From NCBI GenBank assembly GCA_903937035.1, contig CAIZXS010000011.1:1-59592 (forward strand): a stretch of 59,592 bases of DNA, in the 5' to 3' direction. Under the pieces are notes generated by a model that saw nothing but the letters and a program-made list of their open reading frames with translations, was not told the DNA's origin and ran no database searches. This document shows, one piece after another, positions 31,005 to 39,920 of this stretch (position 1 is its first letter; every line of letters starts with the position of its first letter). Origin of the DNA: an uncultured bacterium. GTDB lineage: Bacteria; Patescibacteriota; Minisyncoccia; Moranbacterales; UBA2206. Made by a program: the position numbers and the translations under genes.

Positions 31005-31514
31005 TTATTTCTCTTTTTCTAGGTTTTTTGCTTGAGGGCAAATATTGCAAGAAAAAAAGAATTTATGCTTTTTTGCAAAGTCTGTGCAACCTTCGAGGAA
31101 GGGACAGTCGAGATTTTGATGGATATTGATTTCGTCGGAAGGAGGTTTGCATGATGTTTTAAGGAGCATGATTGAATGTCCGGGCACATCGTTTCGGACA
31201 TATCTTCTAACTGGCTTAAACTTAACTGTCCTTTGGCCGCTTTCAATATTTTCCACGCTTTCACGGTAGGTTGGAAGGGGAGTGATTTTTGGTGCTATCT
31301 TGTGATCAGCTTTTTGCTTTTCCCAATCAGCTATTCTCCAATATAGCCAAACCCTAATGGTTATCCCATAGACTACTCTCGTCCAAGCTCTTAGTGCTAG
31401 ACCGCTTTTTTCGAGTTCCAACTTCTCCCAGTCAGTTAGCCAGATGCGTGGATTTTTAGTCGACGCTATCGCAGCCTTTTGATTTTTTAAGAGATCATTT
31501 TCGTCATTTTTCAT
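31005..31514 (-). CDS. Hypothetical protein with C-terminal cysteine cluster, 169 residues
   Basis: I recognise no family. The N-terminal half is basic with a tryptophan-rich stretch (W-L-T-D-W-E-K, then V-W-L-Y-W-R-I-A-D-W-E-K), possibly amphipathic. The C-terminal half has the pattern C-P-x4-C-x12-C-x2-C-P, a likely zinc or metal site. A good ribosome site (GAGGTGG) precedes the ATG at 31514 and a strong terminator follows, so it is a real single-gene unit. It could be a small regulator or RNA-binding protein; nothing decides it. Confidence 0.65.
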   Translation of the reverse strand: MKNDENDLLKNQKAAIASTKNPRIWLTDWEKLELEKSGLALRAWTRVVYGITIRVWLYWRIADWEKQKADHKIAPKITPLPTYRESVENIESGQRTVKFKPVRRYVRNDVPGHSIMLLKTSCKPPSDEINIHQNLDCPFLEGCTDFAKKHKFFFSCNICPQAKNLEKEK

Positions 31515-31554
31515 TTAGACCACCTCGTATTTTTGTAAGAACTATGACTGTTGC

Positions 31555-32379
31555 TTAGTTATCACGAAAGGATTTCAAAAGATTGATATCTTTTTCCACC
31601 TCATCATGCTCAGTTTCCAAAATCATATCGACGTTGTTTTTATTTGCAAAAGCAGCGATATCTTGAAAGGCTTTTGCGCCGATTTTTCCTTCACCGATAT
31701 GGGCGTGGCGGTCGCGCTTGGAATTGAAATCAGTCAAGCTATCATTGATGTGAAAGAGTTTGATATTTTTCAGACCTAATTCTTGATTGATTCTCGCGAT
31801 AGTTTTTTTGTAATCTCGCCAGTCATAACCAGAAGCAAAAGAATGTTGAGTGTCGAGGCAAATTCCGGCGATGGATTTGCTATCTATGCCATCGATAATT
31901 GTTTTCAAATCTGCGAGCGAACTGCCAATGATTTCTCCGGCTCCGGCGCTATTTTCTAGGAGCAACTTAGTTTTGCCGGAATAATTTTCCAAAGTCTTCT
32001 TTAGTGTCTCAATTACTTTCTGAATCGATTCGTCGTGAGTCATGCCTTTAGCGGAGCCGAGATGGGTCATGACGTATTTCGCACCAATGAGACTTCCGCG
32101 CTCCAGTTCGTCGCGGACAATACTGACTGAACCATAGCGGATTTTATTATCCAAGGACGCGAAGTTGATGTAGTAGGGAGTATGAATGTAGGTATTTAGT
32201 ATTTGGTATTTAGCAGCTAGTATTTTAAATTCACCTATAACTTCCTTCGTCAGTTCCGGTGCTTTGCCACCGCGTGGAGAACGGGTGAAAATTTGCATTA
32301 TTTCGCAATCTAAACTAGCGGCTCTCTCGGGAGCATTGATTATTCCGCCTGCGATGGAGATGTGAGCGCCGATGTTCAT
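31555..32379 (-). CDS. nfo: Endonuclease IV
   Basis: AP endonuclease of the TIM-barrel family that cuts 5' of abasic sites, acting after glycosylases such as the UDG at 25448. The 274 residues show the zinc-binding pattern N-I-G-A-H-I-S, H-T-P-Y, T-H-L-G-S-A-K-G, L-L-E-N-S-A-G-A-G, C-L-D-T-Q-H-S-F-A-S-G-Y-D, H-I-N-D-S and R-H-A-H-I-G-E-G, in family order. The length is normal. It precedes the DHH phosphoesterase gene with a small gap on the same strand, perhaps separately transcribed. Confidence 0.95.
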   Translation of the reverse strand: MNIGAHISIAGGIINAPERAASLDCEIMQIFTRSPRGGKAPELTKEVIGEFKILAAKYQILNTYIHTPYYINFASLDNKIRYGSVSIVRDELERGSLIGAKYVMTHLGSAKGMTHDESIQKVIETLKKTLENYSGKTKLLLENSAGAGEIIGSSLADLKTIIDGIDSKSIAGICLDTQHSFASGYDWRDYKKTIARINQELGLKNIKLFHINDSLTDFNSKRDRHAHIGEGKIGAKAFQDIAAFANKNNVDMILETEHDEVEKDINLLKSFRDN

Positions 32380-32458
32380 TGTTGTATTGCTAATTTGTTA
32401 CATTGTTAAAAAATACAAAAAATAGTTTAACAATTTAACAATAAAACAATTTGACAAT

Positions 32459-33418
32459 TTATTCAATTTTCCACCCATTCTCCGTCTCAACAATTTTGCC
32501 TTTAATTTCAAATCCGCTAGCGAGTTCGTGTCCTCCGCCACCAAATTGGGCAGCGAGCTTGGAAACATTTACGCCTTTATATTTTTCACTGCGCAGGCTT
32601 CCTTTGATCATCCCATCTTCTCTTTCTGAAAGTACTAAGGAAAATTTTGTTCCCGGGACGGTATTGAGAATGGTGGCAACTTGTGCGATGTCTTCGGTGG
32701 TGGCGCCAAATTCCTTAATGTCTTCCATTGTGAGAACGGAAGTTATCATTCCATTCTCTTGGTTGATGCGTGCTCGTTCGAAAGCGCGACCCCATAATTT
32801 TAGGGTGGAAATTTTTTTACTATTAAAAGTGGCGTTGACAATTTTTGCCATTGGAGCACCTTTCTTCATTAGTTCGGAAATAATGCCTAAGACATGCGAG
32901 GTGGTGTTGGAGTGCTGTAGTATTCCGGTATCAGCGATAATGCCCAGCATCAAGAAGGTGGATGTTTCCCTGGCAATTTCAATTTTATTTGATATGAAAA
33001 ATTCGTAAATCATCTCACAAACTGAAGAGTAAGCTGGATCAACAATTTTAATATCAGCAAAAATGGTTATATCGGGATGATGGTCAATGATGGCAGTAAT
33101 TTGCTTTTTATCTATTTGAGGAAGGATTTTTTCAAAACCTCGCTCGACGCTATCTGTTGCTATGATTAGCTTGTATTTGGTAAGGTCAATTTTGTCAGGA
33201 TGAATAAATGTCGCGCTAGAGAGGGTCGCGAGATAATCAGGAAGCGGATCAAAGCAAGCAATGTCAACATTTTTTCCTAAAAGTTGGATGTATTCTCTTA
33301 GCGCCAAAACAGATCCGACAGTGTCTCCGTCAGGTCGGGTGTGGGCGAAAAGCAGAATATTTTCGCAGCCACGTATCGTGTAATTCAGGGTATGAAATTC
33401 ATTAGCAAATTTGTGCAT
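32459..33418 (-). CDS. DHH/DHHA1 phosphoesterase, NrnA-like oligoribonuclease
   Basis: A 319-residue protein degrading short RNA oligonucleotides or pAp-type phosphodiesters. The DHH domain has A-H-T-R-P-D-G-D-T-V-G-S, A-T-D-S-V-E and I-I-D-H-H-P-D; the DHHA1 domain ends with Q-F-G-G-G-G-H-E-L-A-S-G. The length fits NrnA rather than RecJ. Together with rbfA and infB on the same strand it forms the usual infB-rbfA-nrnA order of many bacteria, a role in RNA turnover linked with ribosome biogenesis. Confidence 0.92.
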   Translation of the reverse strand: MHKFANEFHTLNYTIRGCENILLFAHTRPDGDTVGSVLALREYIQLLGKNVDIACFDPLPDYLATLSSATFIHPDKIDLTKYKLIIATDSVERGFEKILPQIDKKQITAIIDHHPDITIFADIKIVDPAYSSVCEMIYEFFISNKIEIARETSTFLMLGIIADTGILQHSNTTSHVLGIISELMKKGAPMAKIVNATFNSKKISTLKLWGRAFERARINQENGMITSVLTMEDIKEFGATTEDIAQVATILNTVPGTKFSLVLSEREDGMIKGSLRSEKYKGVNVSKLAAQFGGGGHELASGFEIKGKIVETENGWKIE

Positions 33419-33487
33419 AAAATAACGTCGCCATTCTCTCCTTAGGAGAGATGGTTGTGCGTAGAGACAAGGAAGATTTAAATTTTT

Positions 33488-33820
33488 CTAGAGTTCTTTC
33501 AGTAGCTTTTCGATCTTGTCCGCTTCACTTTCGGTGAAATCACTGCGAAATTCAATGCGGGGAAGGGGTTTGATGCGAAGTTTTTTATTGAGACTTAATT
33601 GAATATTGTGGCGCTCTTTTTCGAGCGTTTTCAGGGCATAGGAAAACTCGCTTTCCGGAAAAACACTGACGAACACTCGAGTATAGCGAACATCAGGAGA
33701 AGTGTCAACTTTCGCAATGGTCAAAAAAACTCCGCTCTTAAGCGAGAGTTCTTTCAAGATTATGTCATTGACATATTTTCTTACGAGTTCATTGATTTTT
33801 GGGAGACGATTAGCTGGCAT
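33488..33820 (-). CDS. rbfA: Ribosome-binding factor A
   Basis: A 110-residue KH-type factor that assists 30S maturation of the 16S 5' end. The pattern R-L-P-K-I-N-E-L-V-R-K-Y-V, D-V-R-Y-T-R-V-F-V-S-V-F-P and the late P-L-P-R-I-E-F-R-S-D match. It starts 4 nt after the stop of infB, on the same strand. Confidence 0.9.
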   Translation of the reverse strand: MPANRLPKINELVRKYVNDIILKELSLKSGVFLTIAKVDTSPDVRYTRVFVSVFPESEFSYALKTLEKERHNIQLSLNKKLRIKPLPRIEFRSDFTESEADKIEKLLKEL

Positions 33821-33824
33821 GGGT

Positions 33825-35606
33825 TTATAGAACTTTTTTCTTCAAGTCTTCTTTAAATGAAATTAGGATATCATCGACTTTGATTTTTGTTTCGCCAATA
33901 AAAGTAATTCCACATTCATTTGGGGCCTTGCAATCAATCACATCAACTTTATTGGACTGAAGATTTCCCATTTTGCCTTTGCCAATAACAGTGTCATTTC
34001 TCTCGACCTCTAAAGAGGAATTGTTTTCAATTCGACCTGAGGTGACGCGTCCACCGATGATCATATCTTTTTTGCCAGTCTTGAAAATTGCAAGCACTTT
34101 CATTTTTCCAAAATCTTCTCTTTCAAATTCGTCTGGTAGCATGGCGACAAGACGAGCTTTAATATCATCAATTAGCTCGTAGATGATCTTATAATTTTTC
34201 ACTTCGACGTTTGCAGCATCCGCCATTCTTTTGGCAACCGGTGTTATTTCAACATTGAAGCCAAAAATTATGGACTTAGAGCTGCTGGCAAAGCGAACAT
34301 CTGATTCAGTGATGTTTCCTACGCCTGTTCCAACATAGTCAATTGCAACTTTGTCATTTTTAATTTCCCCGAGTATTTGCTGAATTGCTTCAAGTGAACC
34401 ATGCACATCAGATTTCACAATGATATTTAGTTTAGCGATATTTCCGCTGGCAATGCTGGAGTATATTTTTTCGGTATTAAGATTTGTTCCACTTTCGGCG
34501 TGAGAAAATATCTTAGCTTCATTTAATTTTGCTTGACCGATAGATTTCGATGCCACTACTTGCAAGATGTCATTGGAATTTGGGGTGGCATGTAGGCCGA
34601 TGAGGCTCACAGGTGTGCCTGGCCGAGCTTCCGTGATTCGTTTTCCGGTGAAATCTTCTAGTCGGCGTACGCGTCCAAAAGTGCTACCAGCTATCACATC
34701 TTGACCTTCTTTTAGTGTTCCAGTTTTAACTAGGATAGTGGAGACTGGTCCTTTGTGTGGATCGAGGTGGGCCTCAAGAACTATTCCAAGGGCAGTTCTC
34801 GCATGGTTAGCTTTGAAATCTTCAACTTCAGCGATGAGCAGGATATTATCCAAAAGATCGTCAATGCCGATATTTTGTTTGGCACTGACCTTTGAGGAAA
34901 GGACTTGTCCGCCCCATTCTTCAAGTAGGATGCCATTTTCAGCTAATTCTTGCTTTACTCTTTGCACGTTGACACCAGGCTTATCAATCTTATTGATCGC
35001 AACAACAACTGGAATTTTTTTAGCCAAAAGATATTCGATTACTTCCTTCGTCTGTGGACGAACACCATCATCAGCAGCAACAACCAAAACCGCGATATCA
35101 GCAAGGCTGACACCTCGTTCGCGCATGGCTGAAAAAGCTTCATGACCAGGAGTGTCGATAAATGTGATTAATTGGCCTTTTTTCTTTACTTGGTAGGCAC
35201 TGATATGCTGGGTGATTCCACCGGACTCTTTCATGGCAACGCTAGTCTTCCTGATTGTATCGAGAAGTGTGGTCTTCCCATGATCGACGTGGCCAAGAAT
35301 GGTCACGACTGGTGGGCGTGATTTCAGATTCTCTCCAGATCCAATCTCGCTCTTGCAGATTTCGACAACTTTTTCCAGTGTCATTGTGTCTCCAGCATCA
35401 AAAACCTCCTCAGTTGCATCAAAACCCAAATCACTGGCAATGATTGAAGCAGTTTCGAAGTCGATTTTTTCATTAATCGTGGCAAATATCCCGTTTTTAA
35501 TCAGTTCGGTGATAACAATATTGACCGGAGAAGATAGTAGTTCACTGAATTTTTTTACAGTGACTGACGGCGGGAGGATTACCTTTTTTCTTTCGACTTC
35601 TGTCAT
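33825..35606 (-). CDS. infB: Translation initiation factor IF-2, short form
   Basis: GTPase that places initiator tRNA on the 30S subunit. The 593 residues lack the long N-terminal extension of E. coli IF-2 but keep the N2-like core (S-V-T-V-K-K-F-S-E-L), the G1 motif G-H-V-D-H-G-K-T-T at about 105-113, D-T-P-G-H-E-A-F, N-K-I-D-K-P and the C-terminal domains. Short IF-2 is common in reduced genomes. It heads the operon infB-rbfA, with nrnA following. A DUF4446 gene lies just upstream on the same strand. Confidence 0.96.
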   Translation of the reverse strand: MTEVERKKVILPPSVTVKKFSELLSSPVNIVITELIKNGIFATINEKIDFETASIIASDLGFDATEEVFDAGDTMTLEKVVEICKSEIGSGENLKSRPPVVTILGHVDHGKTTLLDTIRKTSVAMKESGGITQHISAYQVKKKGQLITFIDTPGHEAFSAMRERGVSLADIAVLVVAADDGVRPQTKEVIEYLLAKKIPVVVAINKIDKPGVNVQRVKQELAENGILLEEWGGQVLSSKVSAKQNIGIDDLLDNILLIAEVEDFKANHARTALGIVLEAHLDPHKGPVSTILVKTGTLKEGQDVIAGSTFGRVRRLEDFTGKRITEARPGTPVSLIGLHATPNSNDILQVVASKSIGQAKLNEAKIFSHAESGTNLNTEKIYSSIASGNIAKLNIIVKSDVHGSLEAIQQILGEIKNDKVAIDYVGTGVGNITESDVRFASSSKSIIFGFNVEITPVAKRMADAANVEVKNYKIIYELIDDIKARLVAMLPDEFEREDFGKMKVLAIFKTGKKDMIIGGRVTSGRIENNSSLEVERNDTVIGKGKMGNLQSNKVDVIDCKAPNECGITFIGETKIKVDDILISFKEDLKKKVL

Positions 35607-35636
35607 GATATTTTTAAATTAGGGCTATTTATGGAC

Positions 35637-36155
35637 TTATTTCTTCTTTTTATCTTCAGGCAAGAGGGCTGTTTCAATGGCTTTCTTTTCTTCCTCAGTT
35701 AGGGGGAAATTGGTAGACTCACTGTTTGTTATAGCTTTTGAATAGACTCTGGTACCTTCCTTAGTGTAGAGCGCTGTGATGGTTATTCCGTTATTTTTGC
35801 CGTTTAGGAGTGCGATTGAGAAACTTTGATTTCCGCCGACATCTTTGAATGGATTGAAGCGAATAGCGGAAATCTTGTGAATTCCTCGCAGAGCAAGGTT
35901 GTTGATTTCATTGGAAATTGTATAGAGCTCCTGGATGTCCTTGTCGAGTACTTTGAGGTTTTTAGCTTGGTCTAGGAGCACTTCTTCCAGGTTTTTGACC
36001 TTTTCTCCCTTAAAAAAGGCTGCATTGGTAGCTTGAATTTTTCGGAGAGCTAGATGTAAGTAGATACTCCAAATCAGTGACACTAACAGTAAAACCAAAA
36101 AAATGGCCGATAAAAGCACTAAGTTGGTTTCGACTAGGGTTTTTAGTATTAGCAT
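35637..36155 (-). CDS. DUF4446 family membrane-anchored protein
   Basis: A 172-residue protein with one N-terminal membrane segment (about 10-34), a coiled-coil region, and the DUF4446 core R-F-N-P-F-K-D-V-G-G-N-Q-S-F with S-I-A-L-L-N-G-K-N-N-G and R-V-Y-S-K-A-I. The family is found in Firmicutes and Patescibacteria with unknown function. It is 30 bp upstream of infB on the same strand and may share its transcript. Confidence 0.85.
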   Translation of the reverse strand: MLILKTLVETNLVLLSAIFLVLLLVSLIWSIYLHLALRKIQATNAAFFKGEKVKNLEEVLLDQAKNLKVLDKDIQELYTISNEINNLALRGIHKISAIRFNPFKDVGGNQSFSIALLNGKNNGITITALYTKEGTRVYSKAITNSESTNFPLTEEEKKAIETALLPEDKKKK

Positions 36156-36344
36156 AATAACGCTTAAAATAAGTCTCTCTCCTTGTTAGGCTAGCATTAA
36201 AAATGAGGAATGTAAAGCTTTTTAGTATAATATTGAGTAGATCCTTGCTCCACCGCTAAAGCTAAGGCGGCACGCAGTCGACTTCATCATGATTACTATC
36301 AGGAATTCACTCAGAATGACAAAAAATTGCTATTTTTTTCCAAA

Positions 36345-36373
36345 TTGACCCAAAGCTTGTTTTGTGCTAAAAT
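36345..36373 (+). promoter_or_regulatory. Promoter of the 95-residue hypothetical gene
   Basis: TTGACC (36345-36350), 17-bp spacer ending TGTGC, TAAAAT (36368-36373). The rest of the 36156-36403 gap holds a degraded palindrome region near 36250-36310. Confidence 0.75.
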
Positions 36374-36403
36374 TAAAGGGCTAAATCATAAAAATCAAAA
36401 AAT

Positions 36404-36691
36404 ATGGATTGGAAAGCAAAACTAGAGGCACTTATTGGTTCGAGCGTACTTAGTGATGAAGACAAGGCTAGCTGGGCAGAATTAATCGCGACTTCCCAGG
36501 AGAATTTTATTGAAAGTTTGTCAGAAATTTTGGAGCAGTTTCCCGAAGAATTGGATTGGTTTAATGATGTATATAAGCGAAAAAAAGCAGCTTTCGCACT
36601 TTTTTCCAATAATAAAGCTGAGGGACAGGCGATACTCAAGGAGATATATGAAGAGGAAAAAGCTAAGCTAACAGAACTATTAGGTCGATAA
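36404..36691 (+). CDS. Hypothetical small helical protein, 95 residues
   Basis: An acidic, all-helical soluble protein (M-D-W-K-A-K-L-E-A-L, then F-I-E-S-L-S-E-I-L-E-Q-F-P-E-E-L-D-W-F and a K/E-rich end). I recognise no family. The clean promoter and the co-directional gene 24 nt after its stop indicate a two-gene operon. Confidence 0.65.
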   Translation: MDWKAKLEALIGSSVLSDEDKASWAELIATSQENFIESLSEILEQFPEELDWFNDVYKRKKAAFALFSNNKAEGQAILKEIYEEEKAKLTELLGR

Positions 36692-36715
36692 CATTAATCT
36701 TTATAGGATAAATTT

Positions 36716-37417
36716 ATGGAATTAAAAGAAAAAGCTACTGCAAAATTGTCTGAACAGGGTAAGGATGAGCTATTAGAGGATGAGATTGGAGAGGTCGGTC
36801 CAGAAAAAAAGTTAGAAGGGTTGGATAAGGATCTCCTGCAACAGGCAAAGAATATGTTGAAAACAGTGAGTGAAGGTATCCCTGAAGTGCTGGATTCTGA
36901 GACTGAAGCTTTGGTTGAAGAGGAAAGCGCAAGAGCAGAAGGCGTAGATTTGACTGATGGAGTGAATAAAAAGGAAAAAAAGAGAAGCGGGCGGCTTAAG
37001 CGGGCAGCACTTATTATGACTGTACTGGCAGGGATGATGGTTTCTTTTGCATCAAAAGCTGAAGCAAAAAATGTTATTAGTGATACTATTTCAATCCTCA
37101 TGACCGGTCAAACTGAAGATCAGCGCAGGACAACAGAAGCGGCGGGTAGGCGGGTGTATAATAATGCCGTAAACCGGAGTGAGCGGGCAAAGGATGTCAT
37201 GTTTCAGGAATGGTCAAAAGATGTTAAGAATCAGAGGAATAATATGCGTTCCAATCCGGCGGATAAAAAAATCGAAGCTGCAAACTGGAAGCTTGTGCAA
37301 GAGGCATTGAACAATTTAAAAAAAGATCCTCGCTATAACGGCAATGAACAAGGTAGAATAGATGCCGGACAAAAGATTCTGGATGAATACAACAAGCGGA
37401 TAAATGGTTTGAAATAA
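36716..37417 (+). CDS. Hypothetical protein with an internal membrane segment, 233 residues
   Basis: The N-terminal 95 residues are acidic and helical. A membrane segment (about 100-118, A-A-L-I-M-T-V-L-A-G-M-M-V-S-F-A) is preceded by K-K-R-S-G-R-L-K-R, and the A-S-K-A-E-A that follows looks like a signal-peptidase site placed far from the N-terminus. The C-terminal part is basic and helical. The first domain would be cytoplasmic and the second external, or the latter cleaved. No family was recognised. It is the second gene of the operon and ends at a strong terminator. Confidence 0.68.
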   Translation: MELKEKATAKLSEQGKDELLEDEIGEVGPEKKLEGLDKDLLQQAKNMLKTVSEGIPEVLDSETEALVEEESARAEGVDLTDGVNKKEKKRSGRLKRAALIMTVLAGMMVSFASKAEAKNVISDTISILMTGQTEDQRRTTEAAGRRVYNNAVNRSERAKDVMFQEWSKDVKNQRNNMRSNPADKKIEAANWKLVQEALNNLKKDPRYNGNEQGRIDAGQKILDEYNKRINGLK

Positions 37418-37436
37418 GTTCAAAATGTATTTTTTT

Positions 37437-37475
37437 AAAAAACGTCCAAGCAATTATTGCAACGGACGTTTTTTT
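37437..37475 (+). terminator. Terminator after the 233-residue gene
   Basis: AAAACGTCC / GGACGTTTT stem with an inner CAATTATTG hairpin and a long T run. Confidence 0.88.
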
Positions 37476-37620
37476 ATTTTTTTGAATCCTTGTTTTTGTT
37501 GGTTGTAGTTTTTTTGATTTTATTGTAAAATAAAGAAATAGAAAAGGTTACTTAATTTTTTTTGTCATTTATATTGTTACTCTTGTAAATATTTGGTTTA
37601 GTGTTCTTTACAGGAGATGC

Positions 37621-37673
37621 GAGACTGGATTCCCTGCCTACCGGCAGGTAGGCCGCATGTACGGGAATGACAA
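37621..37673 (+). repeat. Dispersed GC-rich palindrome repeat
   Basis: CTGGATTCCCTGCCTACCGG begins a unit that ends CGGGAATGACA, combining the TGTCATTCCCG-type repeat with the CCTGCC palindrome core. It ends just before the methyltransferase start, arguing against the longer open frame from 37657. Confidence 0.65.
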
Positions 37674-37683
37674 AAATAGACAA

Positions 37684-38277
37684 ATGGAAAATCAAAAAAA
37701 AATTAACGTTGGTGGTATCGCTGGTGATTTGGGAGATCTGTCTTTTGGGTTGAAATTTATCAATCCAAAATCTATCATTGATATGCTGGAAGTCACGACT
37801 GGGATGTTTGTGGGTGACTTTGGTTGTGGAACTGGCTATTTCACCTTTCCTTTGGCACAGAAGGTTGAGCAAAGTGGAAGGGTTTATGCCTTGGATATAT
37901 TGAAAGAAAAATTGGAGGCGATTGAGTCTGAAGCGAAAGTCTTGGGATTGAGCAATATCATCACCAAGCGGGCTAACCTAGAATTGGTCGGTGGATCGAA
38001 ATTAGACGAAAATAGCTTGGATTTGGTATGCTTAGTCAATATGCTGTTTCAAAATAAGGACAAAAACTTGATTATTGGAGAGGCGGTGCGGGTTTTGAAA
38101 AAAGGAGGAAAAATTTTAGTCGTTGAGTGGAATGTTAATGATTCTTCATTCGGTCCAGAGAGTGAATTGCGAGTTTCAAAAGAGGATGTGTTTGCATTGG
38201 CTGAGAGCAACGGACTTTCCGTTTTAAAAGAGATTAAAATCAGTGATTTTCATTTTGGGATAATCTTGGAAAAATAG
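37684..38277 (+). CDS. Class I SAM-dependent methyltransferase
   Basis: A 197-residue Rossmann-fold methyltransferase: V-G-D-F-G-C-G-T-G-Y-F as SAM motif, A-L-D-I-L-K-E-K-L-E as acidic loop and L-K-K-G-G-K-I-L-V-V-E-W near the end. Similar proteins act on arsenite, quinones or rRNA, but no substrate is indicated. The frame is open from 37657, but that start would lie in the dispersed repeat; 37684 gives a natural start. It is followed by the lipoprotein gene on the same strand, 66 bp away. Confidence 0.83.
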   Translation: MENQKKINVGGIAGDLGDLSFGLKFINPKSIIDMLEVTTGMFVGDFGCGTGYFTFPLAQKVEQSGRVYALDILKEKLEAIESEAKVLGLSNIITKRANLELVGGSKLDENSLDLVCLVNMLFQNKDKNLIIGEAVRVLKKGGKILVVEWNVNDSSFGPESELRVSKEDVFALAESNGLSVLKEIKISDFHFGIILEK

Positions 38278-38343
38278 GTTATTTGCTTCGCGAACCCGTA
38301 CTACAAAAACGGGACATGCGAATAATATTATATTAAAATTCTT

Positions 38344-39723
38344 ATGCGGCAAAATAAATTTAGAATTTTTTCAGTTTTGTTTCTGGCAATCGGCATTTTG
38401 ACGATTTCTGGTTGCGGGTGCAAACCAACAGTACAAAAATATAAGGTTGATTTGGAGGTTTGGGGTGCGCTGGATGATAGCGATGCTTACTCGGAAATAT
38501 TTAAAAATTATCGTGAGCTGAATCCGAATGTTGGAGAGATTATCTATAAGAAGCAACGCATCGAAACATATGAAAAAGATTTGGTTGACGCCTTGGCTTC
38601 AGGCAAAGGTCCAGATATCTTTTTGATTCACAATACATGGCTGCCTGCTTTTTCCAATAAGATTGTGGCTGCGCCGAAAGAGGTTTTGACGGAGCAGAAA
38701 TTCCGCAAAGATTTTGTGGATGTTTGCGCAAATGACTTTGTTTCTAAGGGGGATATTTTCGCGGTCCCACTTTCGGTCAATTCACTAGCGCTTTACTATA
38801 ATAAAGATTTGTTTAATGCAGTTGGGATTACGGCCCCACCGAAAACGTGGGATGAGTTCATTGCTGCGACAGAGAAAATTACAAAAATAAATGCTATAGG
38901 GGAGATTGTGCCTTCAGGCGCAGCAATGGGTACGGCTTTTAATATCAATCGTTCGACGGATATCTTGGGCGTTTTGATGATGCAAAATGGCACTAAGATG
39001 CGAGATACTAATGAGAGGGTGAGCTTTGGGAACGATGCTAGTGCGAAAAAAGCGTTAGAATTTTATACAGATTTTTCCAGAAATTCCGCGCCAAATTATT
39101 CATGGAATCCTCAGATGCATTATTCCGTTGATGCTTTCTCCGAAGGAACGCTCGCGATGATGCTCAATTATTCTTGGCAAGAGGGAGTGATTCGGGGCAA
39201 ATCACCTAAGTTGAATTTTTCTGTGTCAGAATTGCCACAATTAAATTTGGGCGCTCCAGTCAATTATGCAAATTATTGGGGATATGCAGTTTCGAGCAAC
39301 AAAATTATTAAAGCTGATCCGAAAAGTAAGTTGGCTCCAGTTTCAAATACTCTTCGTGTAACTGAAGCTTGGAAGTTTTTAACCTATCTAACGACAAGAG
39401 CAGAAACGCCAGTGGCAGTGTCAACCCCCGCAACAAGCGCTGTGAAGAAACCGGCAGGAAAATTTGATCCAGCAGAAAATTATTTGGAAAAAACAAAACA
39501 ACCGGCAGCGAGAAGAGACCTTATTGATAAGCAAAAAGACGATCTTGATCTGGGTGTTTTTGCGAGCAGTAATTTGGTGGCGAAAAGTTGGAAGCAAAAT
39601 GATCCTTTGGCGATAGAGTCAATCCTTGGAGAAATGATTGGTAATGTGAACCGAGGAGCGGCAAGTGTCGCGGACGCACTGAAAACAGCCGAAGGGAGAA
39701 TTCAGAAATTGGAAATGAAATAA
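38344..39723 (+). CDS. Extracellular solute-binding lipoprotein (ABC sugar-type)
   Basis: A 459-residue substrate-binding protein. The signal peptide ends in the lipobox L-T-I-S-G-C, with lipidation at C24. The mature part has the family-1 solute-binding pattern (L-E-V-W-G-A, Y-K-K-Q-R-I-E-T-Y, G-K-G-P-D-I-F-L-I-H-N-T-W and A-V-P-L-S-V-N-S-L-A-L-Y-Y-N). The second half keeps the G-A-A-M-G-T-A-F-N-I and N-Y-A-N-Y-W-G-Y blocks, with a P/A-rich insert (about 355-395). No permease or ATPase gene lies nearby, so it works with a transporter encoded elsewhere or as a surface receptor. Confidence 0.87.
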   Translation: MRQNKFRIFSVLFLAIGILTISGCGCKPTVQKYKVDLEVWGALDDSDAYSEIFKNYRELNPNVGEIIYKKQRIETYEKDLVDALASGKGPDIFLIHNTWLPAFSNKIVAAPKEVLTEQKFRKDFVDVCANDFVSKGDIFAVPLSVNSLALYYNKDLFNAVGITAPPKTWDEFIAATEKITKINAIGEIVPSGAAMGTAFNINRSTDILGVLMMQNGTKMRDTNERVSFGNDASAKKALEFYTDFSRNSAPNYSWNPQMHYSVDAFSEGTLAMMLNYSWQEGVIRGKSPKLNFSVSELPQLNLGAPVNYANYWGYAVSSNKIIKADPKSKLAPVSNTLRVTEAWKFLTYLTTRAETPVAVSTPATSAVKKPAGKFDPAENYLEKTKQPAARRDLIDKQKDDLDLGVFASSNLVAKSWKQNDPLAIESILGEMIGNVNRGAASVADALKTAEGRIQKLEMK

Positions 39724-39856
39724 ATCTCATATCATTCTCATAAAAGTTGAGATTTAGATGTTTTAAGGTTTATGTGAAGAGATGGTGGCATGCATGGCTT
39801 GGTAGTAAGAGTTGGTAGATTTATAATTTGCTTTGTGATAATAATTAGTCTTGTGG

Positions 39857-39907
39857 TGCCCGGATCCCCGCCGGAGTTTATACTCGTGAAGCGGGTGCGA
39901 GGATGAC
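39857..39907 (+). repeat. Partial TGTCAT-type dispersed repeat
   Basis: CCCGGATCCCCGCCGGAGTT opens a unit that ends GCGAGGATGACA, the inverted layout of the units at 26113 and 37621. It overlaps the ATG at 39903, so the later ATG 39921 is taken as the start of the next gene. Confidence 0.5.
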
Positions 39908-39920
39908 ACTCATTAAAAAA

